Assembly: GCA_949288455.1 (NCBI GenBank)
Contig: CASEKF010000042.1
Location: 80,875-144,874 of the forward strand
Direction: 5' to 3'
DNA from: an uncultured bacterium
Lineage (GTDB): Bacteria > Vulcanimicrobiota > CADAWZ01
DNA: 64,000 nt
Shown: one piece after another, positions 33,542 to 42,048 of the stretch
How the letters are laid out: each line of letters starts with the position of its first letter
Position numbering within the stretch: the stretch's first letter is position 1
Position numbers and translations under genes: made by a program
The notes under the pieces: generated by a model
Told to the model about the DNA's origin: nothing
Seen by the model: only the letters and a program-made list of their open reading frames with translations
Databases searched by the model: none

Positions 33542-34335
33542 GTATAAAATATATGAACGTAATTATAAGAGGAGGGGGCGATATCGCTTCAGGAATTGCT
33601 CACAGATTATTTGTCTGCGGATTTAGGCCCGTGATTACGGAACTTCCCATTCCTAAGACGGTTAGGCGTCTTGTTTCTTTTTCGTCGGCCGTTTTAAACG
33701 GAAAAATTACTGTGGAAGGAGTAACGGCTATAAAAGAATCTTTTCCTTTTCTATCCGGCAGAGACTATATTCCCGTTATTGAAGATTCTTCAGATAATCC
33801 TTTTTGTTTTAACGATCCGGACGTTTTGATAGACGCCAGAATGCTTAAAAATGCCAGAAAAGATCGTTTTCCGGACGCAAAATTGAAGATCGGAATAGGT
33901 CCAGGCTTCGAAGCTGGAATAGACGTTGATATAGTCGTCGAAACGAATAGAGGATTGTCTCTGGGCAAGGTTATAAGATTTGGGAAGGCCGAACGGGATA
34001 CTAAAATTCCCGGAGTCGTATGCGGCAAAGGCGCGGAGAGAGTTTTGAGAGCTCCTTGTGAAGGAAAGATAAAAAATTATATAGATATCGGTTCCTTAGC
34101 AGAAAAAGACGCCGTTATAGCAGAAGTCGGAGGAGTCCCCATAGCCGCGCCTTTTAGAGGGCGAGTTAGAGGTTTGATAGTCGAGGGCTCTTTTGTTTTC
34201 GCAGGAGATAAAGTGGGGGATATCGATCCTAGAGAAAATGTAGATTGCTTTGCCATATCGGATAAGGCAAGAGCGGTTGGAGGGGGTGTTTTAGAGGCTA
34301 TTTTATCTTATTTTGACTTTATGGTCAAAGCGTAA
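33538..34335 (+). CDS. yqeB: YqeB-like selenium-dependent molybdenum hydroxylase accessory protein
   Basis: A 266-residue protein starting at the ATG that overlaps the previous stop; a longer frame from 33466 would lie inside the upstream gene. The opening IIRGGGDIASGIAHRLFVCG is a Rossmann-like start typical of YqeB (EF2563 family). A second conserved part GIGPGFEAGIDVDIVVET and CEGKIKNYIDIGSLAEKDAV follows. The family occurs with SelD in organisms that place labile selenium in molybdenum hydroxylases such as xanthine dehydrogenase; its chemistry is unsettled. No hydroxylase is in this window. Confidence 0.88.
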   Translation: MSIKYMNVIIRGGGDIASGIAHRLFVCGFRPVITELPIPKTVRRLVSFSSAVLNGKITVEGVTAIKESFPFLSGRDYIPVIEDSSDNPFCFNDPDVLIDARMLKNARKDRFPDAKLKIGIGPGFEAGIDVDIVVETNRGLSLGKVIRFGKAERDTKIPGVVCGKGAERVLRAPCEGKIKNYIDIGSLAEKDAVIAEVGGVPIAAPFRGRVRGLIVEGSFVFAGDKVGDIDPRENVDCFAISDKARAVGGGVLEAILSYFDFMVKA

Positions 34336-34367
34336 TTTGCGTATATTTGAAGAAAGGACATTAAAAA

Positions 34368-35903
34368 GTGCTGAGAAAAACTTTAAATTCTCTAATTGCG
34401 GTAGCTTTGTTTATTTCGCTGCTGTCCGGATATGCCTTTGCTCTTAATAAGAAAGAGATTGTCATACTCCATACGAACGATATTCATGGAAGAGTATTTC
34501 CCTTCTATGACAAAAAATCCCAATCATATATTGGCGGAACGACTAATTTGGCGACTAAAATAGCCGAGATGAGACTTATTTACGGTAAAGATAACGTTTT
34601 GCTTTTAGACGCAGGGGATATGTCTCAGGGAACTCCGGTCTCTAACATTTTTTACGGAGATCCTATCACTGATTATATGAATTATGTGCAGTATGATTGC
34701 TCCACTTTCGGAAACCATGAATTCGATTGGGATAAGGAGCAGCTAGTTCGTCAAGTAGAAAGACGAAAATTCCCTATGGTTTGCGCAAATTTAGTCGATA
34801 AAAATACGGGTAAAACTCCCGATTTTGCAAAACCTTATATTATTGTTGAAAAAGCTGGAATGAAGATAGGAATTATCGGTCTTGCCACTCCGTCTACTCC
34901 CAAGATGTGTTTCCCTAAAAACGTTGAAGATTTCAAATTCTTGGATCCCGTAGAGGCTGTCAATAAATATAAAGCTGAACTGCAGAAGCAAGGCGTAAAG
35001 GTTATAGGCATAGTTTCTCATAACGGTTACGAAGAAGAGAAAGAGATGGCTCAAAAACTTAGCGGAATAGATTTTATAGTAGGCGGCCATAGTCATACGG
35101 TAGTTCCCAATCCTGAGCTTGTCAATGGAATCCCGGTGCTTCAGGCCGGAGATTGGGGCAGATATCTCGGGTTTGCCCAGCTTGAAATTGACGCCGATAC
35201 AGGCAAACTTCTTTCTTTTAAAGGAAGACTGATTCCTATAACCAGTTACGACGTAAAGCTTCATGAAGATCTTATGACTTATGAAAATAAGGTCAAAGAG
35301 ATTATGAGCGAAGTTATCGGGGAGATTTCTGCGGACGCGTCCAATCAGAGAACGAGGAAGGATTCCGCGACTACTTCGGTAGGCGACATAATGACCGATA
35401 TAATTAAAGAGATCACCGGATCTGACATAGCTATCTGCAATACTCACGGTTTAAGAGCCAGTTTAACTAAGGGACCTATAACTAGAGAAGCTTTATTCTA
35501 TGTGCTTCCTTTTGACAATACTTTAATGACATTCGACGTTAAAGGTTCCGATTTAAAGAAAATTATCGAGTATTATATCGATCGTCCTTCGTATTCTCAG
35601 ATATCAGGAGTCACGGCCGAATATGATTCTTCCAGACCTTTTGGCGACAGAGTCGTTAATATCAAAGTCAACGGTCAGCCTTTAGTTCCCGATAAAACCT
35701 ATAAAATAGGAACTATAGACTTTTTGTACAGCGTCTCGCAAGATTGTCCTGAAATTCAAAAAGCCGTTAATGTACAGTATGGCAAATTTCTCCGCGACGA
35801 GGTAGACGCTTATATTACAAAGAATAAGAAAGTAATAGTGCCGGAAGAAATTAGAATTAAAGTGCTTAAAGGCGATTCTCCCGGAGAAAGAAAAAGACAG
35901 TAA
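34368..35903 (+). CDS. Exported 5'-nucleotidase (UshA family)
   Basis: A 511-residue exported phosphoesterase with a GTG start and AAAGGA upstream. The signal peptide is residues 1 to about 26 (ending GYAFA). The two-metal site is complete: ILHTNDIHGR, DAGDMSQG, FGNHEFDWD and GGHSHT. The C-terminal substrate domain has TSVGDIMTD and YVLPFDNTLMTFDVKG. It would release nucleosides from external nucleotides, matching the udp-like gene and the purine genes in the window. A long stem-loop follows the stop. Confidence 0.93.
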   Translation: MLRKTLNSLIAVALFISLLSGYAFALNKKEIVILHTNDIHGRVFPFYDKKSQSYIGGTTNLATKIAEMRLIYGKDNVLLLDAGDMSQGTPVSNIFYGDPITDYMNYVQYDCSTFGNHEFDWDKEQLVRQVERRKFPMVCANLVDKNTGKTPDFAKPYIIVEKAGMKIGIIGLATPSTPKMCFPKNVEDFKFLDPVEAVNKYKAELQKQGVKVIGIVSHNGYEEEKEMAQKLSGIDFIVGGHSHTVVPNPELVNGIPVLQAGDWGRYLGFAQLEIDADTGKLLSFKGRLIPITSYDVKLHEDLMTYENKVKEIMSEVIGEISADASNQRTRKDSATTSVGDIMTDIIKEITGSDIAICNTHGLRASLTKGPITREALFYVLPFDNTLMTFDVKGSDLKKIIEYYIDRPSYSQISGVTAEYDSSRPFGDRVVNIKVNGQPLVPDKTYKIGTIDFLYSVSQDCPEIQKAVNVQYGKFLRDEVDAYITKNKKVIVPEEIRIKVLKGDSPGERKRQ

Positions 35904-35980
35904 TTCTGTTTGAAAGATTTGTTTCAGCCGTTTTTTCCGGTTTCGCTAAATAGATTCCTGATTCAAGCGGCGTAAATATG

Positions 35981-36037
35981 GCTATGAAGCAATGGCCGCA
36001 AGTCATTAAGATGATCTTGCGGCCATTGCTTCATAGC
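35981..36037. terminator. 22-bp perfect stem-loop after the 5'-nucleotidase gene
   Basis: Arms 35981-36002 and 36016-36037 pair perfectly over a 13-base loop. There is no U-tract on the plus side, so it may work as an mRNA end or a protein site rather than a classical terminator. Confidence 0.6.
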
Positions 36038-36117
36038 AGACGCTGTTGGTTCTCGGCTCCGTGTAGAGGATTGTCCGGCGTTTTGACGTCTAGGCGAAAA
36101 ATAAGGAGGGATATTTA

Positions 36118-36879
36118 ATGAAAACGTATGAGATTTATTTCAGCCCCACTGGGGGAACTCAAAAAGCTGCCGATATATTAACCTGCGCTTTATCGGACGA
36201 TATTGTTAGAGTCGATCTGATTAACTCTAAAATTGATTTGAGCGCGATCGCTCCGAAGCGTGACGATTGTGTCGTTATTGCCTCTCCGTCTTACGGCGGT
36301 CGAGTTCCAAGGATAGTTTCTGAACGTTTGGCGTCCGTTAAAGGCGGCGAGGCTCGCTCCGTTTTGCTTTGCGTTTATGGAAATCGCGCTTATGACGACA
36401 CTCTGCTGGAAATGTCGGATATCGCTAAGAGGGCCGGATTTAGGGTTGTCGGAGCCGTAGCTGCGGTTGCGGAACATTCTATCGCCAGACAGTTCGCTTC
36501 CGGCAGACCGGACGAAGAGGATTCTCGGAAACTTGGCGAATTTGCGCGGAAGATCCGCGTCAAACTCTCAGGCGGCGACTGTACGGAGCCTGTTATTCCG
36601 GGTAATCGTCCTTACAAAAGTTCTATCGGGGTCGGTTTAGTTCCAAAGCCGTCTAAAGAGTGCGTTAAGTGCGGCGCATGCGCTAATGCTTGTCCCGTTC
36701 GGGCGATAGATTTGGACGATCCGAAAAAGATAAATGAAGCAGCGTGCATATCTTGCATGCGCTGCGTTTCAGTTTGTCCTTATTCTGCCAGAAAACTTAA
36801 TTCAGCCGATCTTATAGCCGTAGACGTTATGTTGAAAGCAGTTTGTTCGAAGAGGAAAGACTGCGAATTATTTTTGTAA
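36118..36879 (+). CDS. EFR1-type protein: flavodoxin domain plus two [4Fe-4S] clusters
   Basis: A 253-residue cytosolic redox protein. The N-terminal flavodoxin half has YFSPTGGTQKAAD (FMN phosphate loop) and ASPSYGGRVP. The C-terminal half has two classical ferredoxin motifs: Cys182, 185, 188, 192 and Cys210, 213, 216, 220. This EFR1-family layout is common in Clostridia and other anaerobes. It begins an accessory region with two more flavoproteins. AAGGAGG lies before the ATG. Electron partner unknown. Confidence 0.9.
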   Translation: MKTYEIYFSPTGGTQKAADILTCALSDDIVRVDLINSKIDLSAIAPKRDDCVVIASPSYGGRVPRIVSERLASVKGGEARSVLLCVYGNRAYDDTLLEMSDIAKRAGFRVVGAVAAVAEHSIARQFASGRPDEEDSRKLGEFARKIRVKLSGGDCTEPVIPGNRPYKSSIGVGLVPKPSKECVKCGACANACPVRAIDLDDPKKINEAACISCMRCVSVCPYSARKLNSADLIAVDVMLKAVCSKRKDCELFL

Positions 36880-37050
36880 CCGAACGAAATATTAAATATT
36901 TAAATACGGATAGGCGTTAAGTAGTATTTGCCCTTTCTTATGAGATTAGACTCGTTTAAATATTTGCAATCTTTTAATGTCGGACTGGTTTTATAGTTTG
37001 AGAGATTATATAATGATAAAAGAAATTTCATATAGACAGGAGCTTAGATA

Positions 37051-38052
37051 ATGGACTGGAATAGTTTTAGGTTCGTCGATCTATTCGCCGGGATGGGCGG
37101 AATCAGATTAGGCTTTGAATCTGTCGGCGGTAATTGTGTCTTTTCCTCAGAATTTGACGAAGACGCTTGCAAAACGTATGAAGCAAATTTCGGAGAACGT
37201 CCGTCCGGAGATATAACAAAAATAGATGCGAAAACTATTCCTGATTTTGATATTCTGTTAGGCGGTTTTCCTTGTCAAGCTTTTTCTATTATCGGTAAAA
37301 AAGAAGGATTTGCCAACGAGACTTGCGGAACCCTGTTTTTCGAAATAGAAAGAATATTGAAAGAGAAGCGACCTCCCGCTTTTATGCTTGAAAACGTAAG
37401 AAATTTAACGGCGCATGATAATGGAAAAACATTTATAATTATTAAAGAGCATCTTGAAAATTTGGGCTATCATGTGCATGCAAAAGTACTGAACGCTTTA
37501 GATTATGGCGTGCCGCAGAAAAGAGAGCGAATCGTCATCGTTGGATTTAAGGATAACGTTGATTTTTCATTTCCGAATCCGGTTCCGGAATCAGAGAGAA
37601 CAACTCTCAAAGATATTCTGGAGAAAGAGGTGGATAAAAAATATTATGTGCGGGACGCCATTCTGGAGTCCCGAATAAAAAGATTAAGAGATAAAAATTA
37701 TCCAAAGCCGTATATTTCTCACGAAAATATGTCCGGTTCGATTACCCCTCACTCATATTCATCAGCGTTAAGGGCCGGGGCGTCAGCCAATTATCTTCTT
37801 ATAAACGATGTTCGCAGACCAACCGAACGTGAGCTTTTGAGAATTCAGGGATTTCCCGAGAGCTTTAAGATTGTCGTTTCGTATGGCAAGATTAAAAAAC
37901 AGACGGGAAATTCTGTTGCTGTGCCGGTAATAAAAGCCGTCGCGCGAGAAATGCTTTCCGCGTTAAAGAAGTTTTCGGAGAAGGGAGGTCAAGCGGACCT
38001 AAAATCGACCGAGTTTGAGAGACTCCAAATATCTTCTACTTATGGATGTTAA
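37051..38052 (+). CDS. DNA (cytosine-5) methyltransferase, orphan
   Basis: A 333-residue C5 methyltransferase that methylates cytosine in duplex DNA. All main motifs are visible: I (DLFAGMGGIRLGF), IV (GGFPCQAFS, catalytic Cys75), VI (MLENVRNL, Glu114), VIII (QKRERIVIVGF) and IX/X (RELLRIQGFPESF, QTGNSVAVPV). The target-recognition part between VIII and IX is short, so the recognition site cannot be read. No restriction endonuclease, Vsr or S subunit lies nearby. It stands in the accessory island and is probably a transferred solitary methyltransferase. Confidence 0.95.
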   Translation: MDWNSFRFVDLFAGMGGIRLGFESVGGNCVFSSEFDEDACKTYEANFGERPSGDITKIDAKTIPDFDILLGGFPCQAFSIIGKKEGFANETCGTLFFEIERILKEKRPPAFMLENVRNLTAHDNGKTFIIIKEHLENLGYHVHAKVLNALDYGVPQKRERIVIVGFKDNVDFSFPNPVPESERTTLKDILEKEVDKKYYVRDAILESRIKRLRDKNYPKPYISHENMSGSITPHSYSSALRAGASANYLLINDVRRPTERELLRIQGFPESFKIVVSYGKIKKQTGNSVAVPVIKAVAREMLSALKKFSEKGGQADLKSTEFERLQISSTYGC

Positions 38053-38084
38053 ATAAATAAAGAAGCAAAGGAGAAATTCATGAA

Positions 38085-38624
38085 ATGCGTATTTTGATAA
38101 TTGAGAGCAGTCCTCACAAACGCGGCTCTTCCAATATGTTGGCAGATCGCTTTATCGATGGAGCGAAAGAAGCGGGACATAAAGTTGAAATATTTGACGC
38201 GGCTCGCGCGGATATTCATCCCTGTCTTGGCTGCGACGCTTGCGGTATGGCGGGCCCTTGTTCCCAAAAGGACGATATGATGATTCTTAGGGACAATCTT
38301 TTAGAGAGCGATATGGCCGTTTTTGTCACTCCTCTTTATTATTTCGGCATGTCGGCGCAATTAAAAATGGTCGTCGATCGTTTTTATAGTTTTACGGGAA
38401 CGCTTGCTTCCCGCAAGCTGAAAACCGCGCTTATCGCCGCTTCTTGGGATAATAAGGACTGGACAATGAAGGAACTTGCGGCCCATTATCAGACGTTGTG
38501 CAAATACATGAATTTTCAGGATCAAGGAATGATTCTTGGAACCGGCTGCGGCTCGGTATATATGACGGAACATAGTCCTTTTTTAGAAAAGGCTTATACA
38601 TTTGGAAGATCCTTAAAAGGATAA
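38085..38624 (+). CDS. NAD(P)H-dependent FMN reductase / iron-sulfur flavoprotein family
   Basis: A 179-residue flavoprotein with the opening IIESSPHKRGSSNML (FMN phosphate loop). CLGCDACGMAGPCSQKDDM near residues 46 to 64 is the Cys-rich loop of iron-sulfur flavoproteins. VTPLYYFGMSAQLKMVVDRF is the conserved substrate-side region. GAGAAATTC and AAAGGAG lie upstream. It probably reduces FMN, quinones or nitro compounds. It lies 32 bases after the methyltransferase gene. Confidence 0.88.
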   Translation: MRILIIESSPHKRGSSNMLADRFIDGAKEAGHKVEIFDAARADIHPCLGCDACGMAGPCSQKDDMMILRDNLLESDMAVFVTPLYYFGMSAQLKMVVDRFYSFTGTLASRKLKTALIAASWDNKDWTMKELAAHYQTLCKYMNFQDQGMILGTGCGSVYMTEHSPFLEKAYTFGRSLKG

Positions 38625-38658
38625 GACAAAGATTTAGAGGTTATAAGGAGGTTATTTT

Positions 38659-39135
38659 ATGAACGCTTTAGTAGCTTATTTTTCAGCCGGAGGAGCGACC
38701 GCCGGAGCGGCGAAAATTTTGGCGAGGGCCTCGGGAGCGGCTCTTTACGAGATTAGACCCGCCGTTCCCTATACTGACGCGGATCTGAATTGGACTGATA
38801 AAAATTCGCGCAGCAGCGTGGAGATGAACGATAAAGCTTCTCGGCCGGCTCTTGCTGATAAAAATGCTCCCGTTGCAGAGCATGACGTAATTTTCCTCGG
38901 TTTTCCGATTTGGTGGTATAAAGCTCCTACGATTATCAATACTTTTCTGGAAAGCTATGATTTTACCGGTAAAACTATCGTGCTTTTCGCGACTTCTGGC
39001 GGCAGCGGTCTTGGAAGTTCGGCGGCCGGTCTGAAAGACAGCGCTCCCGGAGCCAAAATAATGGACGGACTGCTCCTCAACGGTCCTAGAAACGAAGAGG
39101 AACTAAAGGAATGGGTATCGAGTTTAAAAATTTGA
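38659..39135 (+). CDS. Flavodoxin
   Basis: A 158-residue flavodoxin. FMN contacts are in AYFSAGGATAGAAK, LGFPIWWYKAP and ATSGGSGLGSS. The N-terminal loop has Ala instead of the usual Thr/Ser repeats, as in the flavodoxin_4 group. It is a soluble electron carrier. It lies 34 bases after the flavin reductase gene, so the two probably work together. A stem-loop follows. Confidence 0.9.
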   Translation: MNALVAYFSAGGATAGAAKILARASGAALYEIRPAVPYTDADLNWTDKNSRSSVEMNDKASRPALADKNAPVAEHDVIFLGFPIWWYKAPTIINTFLESYDFTGKTIVLFATSGGSGLGSSAAGLKDSAPGAKIMDGLLLNGPRNEEELKEWVSSLKI

Positions 39136-39149
39136 GATACTTTGATATG

Positions 39150-39194
39150 AAATATGCGGAATCAGCTGATTCTGTTTTAACGTTTCGCATATTT
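39150..39194 (+). terminator. Terminator after the flavodoxin gene
   Basis: A 9-bp stem (39150-39158 with 39186-39194) encloses a 14-bp perfect palindrome at 39159-39172 (GAATCAGCTGATTC). T residues follow the right arm. Confidence 0.7.
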
Positions 39195-39516
39195 TTGAGG
39201 GCAATGGAATTTGATAACGCTCTGAACGGTCGGAATTCTTGAAGGAGCGGCAAAGCGAGTCGAGTTGAAATTTACTTAAGACGACAGCTTTTATTCGGAT
39301 GAGTTGTGCGCTTCGTAAATATTAGTAGGCGCAGCTCGGCGCAACAATCAGCCGTTACGGCGGAAAAGCTATGTCCGATCCGAGGGCAATAAAGCTATTT
39401 AAATGCGGCGATTTAAAAATAAGGCGGGATCGATAGTCGTTCTCGCTCGTTTTTTTATTACTGAGTTTCTAGCGATATGAATAGAGTTTTAGCGGTATGC
39501 GCAAACACATTGCGGT
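39195..39516. other. Intergenic stretch with no recognised gene
   Basis: About 320 bases between the flavodoxin terminator and the MarR remnant. All frames are interrupted and I recognise no motif. It may include the lost N-terminal part of the MarR gene. Confidence 0.4.
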
Positions 39517-39848
39517 ATGACTATTTTTCTTTTTCTATACTTCGATATATTTGGGAATTTCAGCCTTGTATGCGACAAGCGGTTGCATGAGACAAAGACG
39601 CTTCCCAAGCAAACTGTTAACGGCATCGTAACGCAGTTCTTAAAGCGGATATTTGTCTAGAAGCAAGCTTCTCTTGAAAAACGGCTTCAAAAAACGCTTG
39701 CTTTGCGTCCGCCGAAGCGAAGTTCGTAAACGGCGTTTATCCGAATGTTGAACGCGCTTTGGAGCGTAGTTTCGAACGTTTTTCGGAATAAGAACTGGAA
39801 CCGGTTTTGTAATCGTTCGAAAGATTTGCCGTTTCTATTTTATATTAA
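39517..39848 (+). pseudogene. Decayed MarR-family regulator
   Basis: Two broken parts of one MarR-like protein lie in different frames. Frame 39517-39660 gives ...HETKTLPKQTVNGIVTQFLKR (recognition helix of MarR) before a TAG at 39658-39660. From 39684 a second frame gives KFVNGVYPNVERALERSFER (C-terminal helices), with two TAA stops at 39789-39791 and 39810-39812. These stops sit where conserved Glu and Gln/Lys codons would be. MarR genes commonly stand in front of such ABC exporter pairs, so this was probably its regulator. A 75-residue open frame at 39745 overlaps it out of phase and is not a gene. Confidence 0.7.
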
Positions 39849-39937
39849 ATTGCCTGATAATAAAATTCCCTCTGAAATCCGAGACAAAGACACATTTATA
39901 TCGTCCCTGTTTAGTAGTATCTTTGGAGCATATTTTC

Positions 39938-41674
39938 ATGACAACGATTTTAAACTTCCTAAAGCCGTATAAATTGCTTTGCTTTTTTACGCTGCTCGTT
40001 ATGTTCGTGGACGTAGCGGGAAGTTTGCTGATCCCTACGATTATGGCCAAGATGATAGACGCCGGCATTGAAGGAAAAGACGTAAGTTATATGATCCAAA
40101 GCGGGAAAATCATGTTAATCGTAGCTATTATTTCCGGTTTAAGCGCGTTGTTGGGGAGCTATCTCGCCGCGACTCTTTCTTCTAAGCTTGGCAGAGATAT
40201 GCGGAAAGCGATATACGGCAAATCTCTTGAATTTTCGTCTTATGACTTTGAACGGTTTGGAACCGGCTCTATGATTACTCGTACTATGAATGACGTAAAT
40301 ATCGTTCAGCAAAGCGCAGTATGGCTTATTCAAATGGTTTTGCCTGTCCCCGCCGTTTGCGTATCAGGCGTAGTTATGGCGTTTATAATCGACGCTTCGA
40401 TGGGTTTCTTGCTGATTGGAGCTATCGTAGCTATTATGTCGCTGTCGGTTTTTATTACTCGTAAAGCCTCGTTGATTTTCGATATGCTTCAAAAATTCCT
40501 TGATAAAATGAATGTTTTGCTTCGGGAAAACATTTCCGGCGTTCGAGTTATCCGCGCTTTTAATAAAGAAAAATATGAGGAAAAGAGAATGAGAAAATCT
40601 TTTGAAGATTACGCGGAGTCCGCGATTAGAGCAAATCGTCTGTTTGCCGCTTTGGAGAGTTTCGCTCTGTTTGCCGTTAATTTTCTTTTCGTAATTATTC
40701 TTTGGCTGGGAGGAAATCGGATCGGAATAGGACTTATGGAAATTGGCGATATAGTCGCTTTAGCGCAATACGTCGCTATTATATCTTTTTATATAATGAT
40801 GGCTCAAATGGTAATGATAATGATGCCAAGGGCGATTATTTGCGTTCGTAGAATTTTGGAGCCTCTTTCCCGTACGCCGGAAATTAAAGACGGAAATATG
40901 TCTCTTGATACAAGTATGGAACCAACGGAAGAAGTCGTCAGTTTTCAAAAAGTAAGTTTTCGTTTTGCGGACGCTGACGAAAACGTTTTGGAAAATTTGA
41001 ATTTTAAATGTAAAAAAGGAGAAACTACGGCGATTATTGGCGGTACGGGAAGCGGAAAATCTACGATCGCCAAATTGATTTTGAGATTTCACGACGCTAC
41101 TTCCGGCGCAATTTTGCTTAAAGGCAAAGATATTAAGAATTTAACGCAGAGAGAATTGAGAGAACATGTTTCTTACGTTCCTCAAAAAGTATGGCTTTTT
41201 TCAGGCGCTATTGCGGACAATTTGACGCATGGAAGCGAACCTGCGGACGAATACCGGATAAAACGAGCTTTATCCGCAGCTCAGGCCGAATTTGTATACG
41301 ATCTGCCGGACGGCATTTATTCCCGAGTCTCTCAGGGAGGAGCAAATTTTTCCGGAGGACAAAAACAGAGACTTTCAATAGCTAGAGCTCTTTCCAAAAA
41401 AGCCGATATGTATATTTTTGACGATAGTTTTTCCGCTTTGGATTTTAAAACTGACGCGGCTTTGAGAAAAGCTCTTGCGGAAGAAACGAAAGATGCCGCG
41501 GTTCTTATTATCTCGCAGCGAATCAACGCGATTATTAACGCCGATCAGATAGTCGTCTTAGAAGAAGGTAAAATCGTTGGAATCGGCAATCATGATTTTC
41601 TAACGAAGAACTGCCGGGTTTATCAAGATATTGCGAAATCTCAAATGGCGGGGCAGCCTTTTGAGGGCGGCTAA
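39938..41674 (+). CDS. Heterodimeric ABC exporter, subunit with degenerate ATP site
   Basis: A 578-residue half-transporter with six membrane helices (about residues 12 to 300) and one ATPase domain. The ATG at 39938 has GGAG upstream; a TTG at 39923 is the alternative. Walker A is GGTGSGKST (368 to 376) and the signature is FSGGQ (471 to 475). The residue after Walker B is Asp496 (IFDDS) instead of catalytic Glu, and the switch His is Gln527 (ISQR). These changes are those of the TM287/BmrC type, in which one of two ATP sites is inactive. The partner gene lies beyond a cation efflux gene. Substrate unknown; multidrug or lipid export is typical. Confidence 0.92.
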   Translation: MTTILNFLKPYKLLCFFTLLVMFVDVAGSLLIPTIMAKMIDAGIEGKDVSYMIQSGKIMLIVAIISGLSALLGSYLAATLSSKLGRDMRKAIYGKSLEFSSYDFERFGTGSMITRTMNDVNIVQQSAVWLIQMVLPVPAVCVSGVVMAFIIDASMGFLLIGAIVAIMSLSVFITRKASLIFDMLQKFLDKMNVLLRENISGVRVIRAFNKEKYEEKRMRKSFEDYAESAIRANRLFAALESFALFAVNFLFVIILWLGGNRIGIGLMEIGDIVALAQYVAIISFYIMMAQMVMIMMPRAIICVRRILEPLSRTPEIKDGNMSLDTSMEPTEEVVSFQKVSFRFADADENVLENLNFKCKKGETTAIIGGTGSGKSTIAKLILRFHDATSGAILLKGKDIKNLTQRELREHVSYVPQKVWLFSGAIADNLTHGSEPADEYRIKRALSAAQAEFVYDLPDGIYSRVSQGGANFSGGQKQRLSIARALSKKADMYIFDDSFSALDFKTDAALRKALAEETKDAAVLIISQRINAIINADQIVVLEEGKIVGIGNHDFLTKNCRVYQDIAKSQMAGQPFEGG

Positions 41675-41763
41675 AACCGAGAATAAAGCTTTACTTTTAA
41701 GTTATTTAAGTATTTATTTAGAGAGCGGCGAAAATTAAGTGTCTTAATTGATTGTCATTTTTC

Positions 41764-41792
41764 TTGACAATCAGCAGAGGATGCTGTATAAT
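41764..41792 (+). promoter_or_regulatory. Consensus sigma-70 promoter of the metal efflux gene
   Basis: A perfect TTGACA (41764-41769) and a perfect TATAAT (41787-41792) are 17 bases apart. Transcription would start near 41800 and read the riboswitch leader. Confidence 0.92.
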
Positions 41793-41843
41793 TTAAAGAT
41801 TGTTTGCGCCGTATTGCGCCTTGCTTCAAGGCGCGAGATTGAC

Positions 41844-41957
41844 GGTACAAACTGAGCAGGCGATGACTGAATAAGGCATAGGGCCGGGTCGCTCGGAGCG
41901 GCAGCAGATCGTTTTTTGCGTCTGTGGGACAGTCGTATGTTCCACAGATGTTTTTTT
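41844..41957 (+). promoter_or_regulatory. NiCo riboswitch (czcD RNA) with terminator
   Basis: The conserved core ACTGAGCAGG (41851-41860), GCCGGG (41883-41888), AGCGGCA (41897-41903) and CTGTGGGACAGT (41922-41933) matches the NiCo riboswitch consensus in order and spacing. ACTG (41851-41854) pairs with CAGT (41930-41933) as P1. TCTGTGGGA (41921-41929) can instead pair with TTCCACAGA (41940-41948), followed by T7 (41951-41957), forming an intrinsic terminator. Metal binding would hold the aptamer and block termination, turning the gene on with Ni or Co. An extra 8-bp hairpin (41816-41834) lies in the 5' leader. Confidence 0.92.
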
Positions 41958-42048
41958 ATATTCGCTTAGGCAACAGATTCTCTCGAGCGGACGTTCATAA
42001 GAGAAATATCGCTGTCATTACTGGTGACGAAATTTGGAGGATTCTTTT

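Noticed and set aside
34791-35447. 218-residue minus-strand open frame opposite the 5'-nucleotidase
   Set aside because: Shadow of an intact metallophosphoesterase gene, with unnatural composition.
38080-38097. Five-codon frame ATG-AAA-TGC-GTA-TTT-TGA just before the flavin reductase start
   Set aside because: It is well placed for a ribosome site but overlaps the real start in another frame and is too short to support as a leader peptide.
39745-39972. 75-residue open frame before the ABC exporter
   Set aside because: It runs out of phase across the MarR remnant and into the exporter start; the remnant explains the region better.
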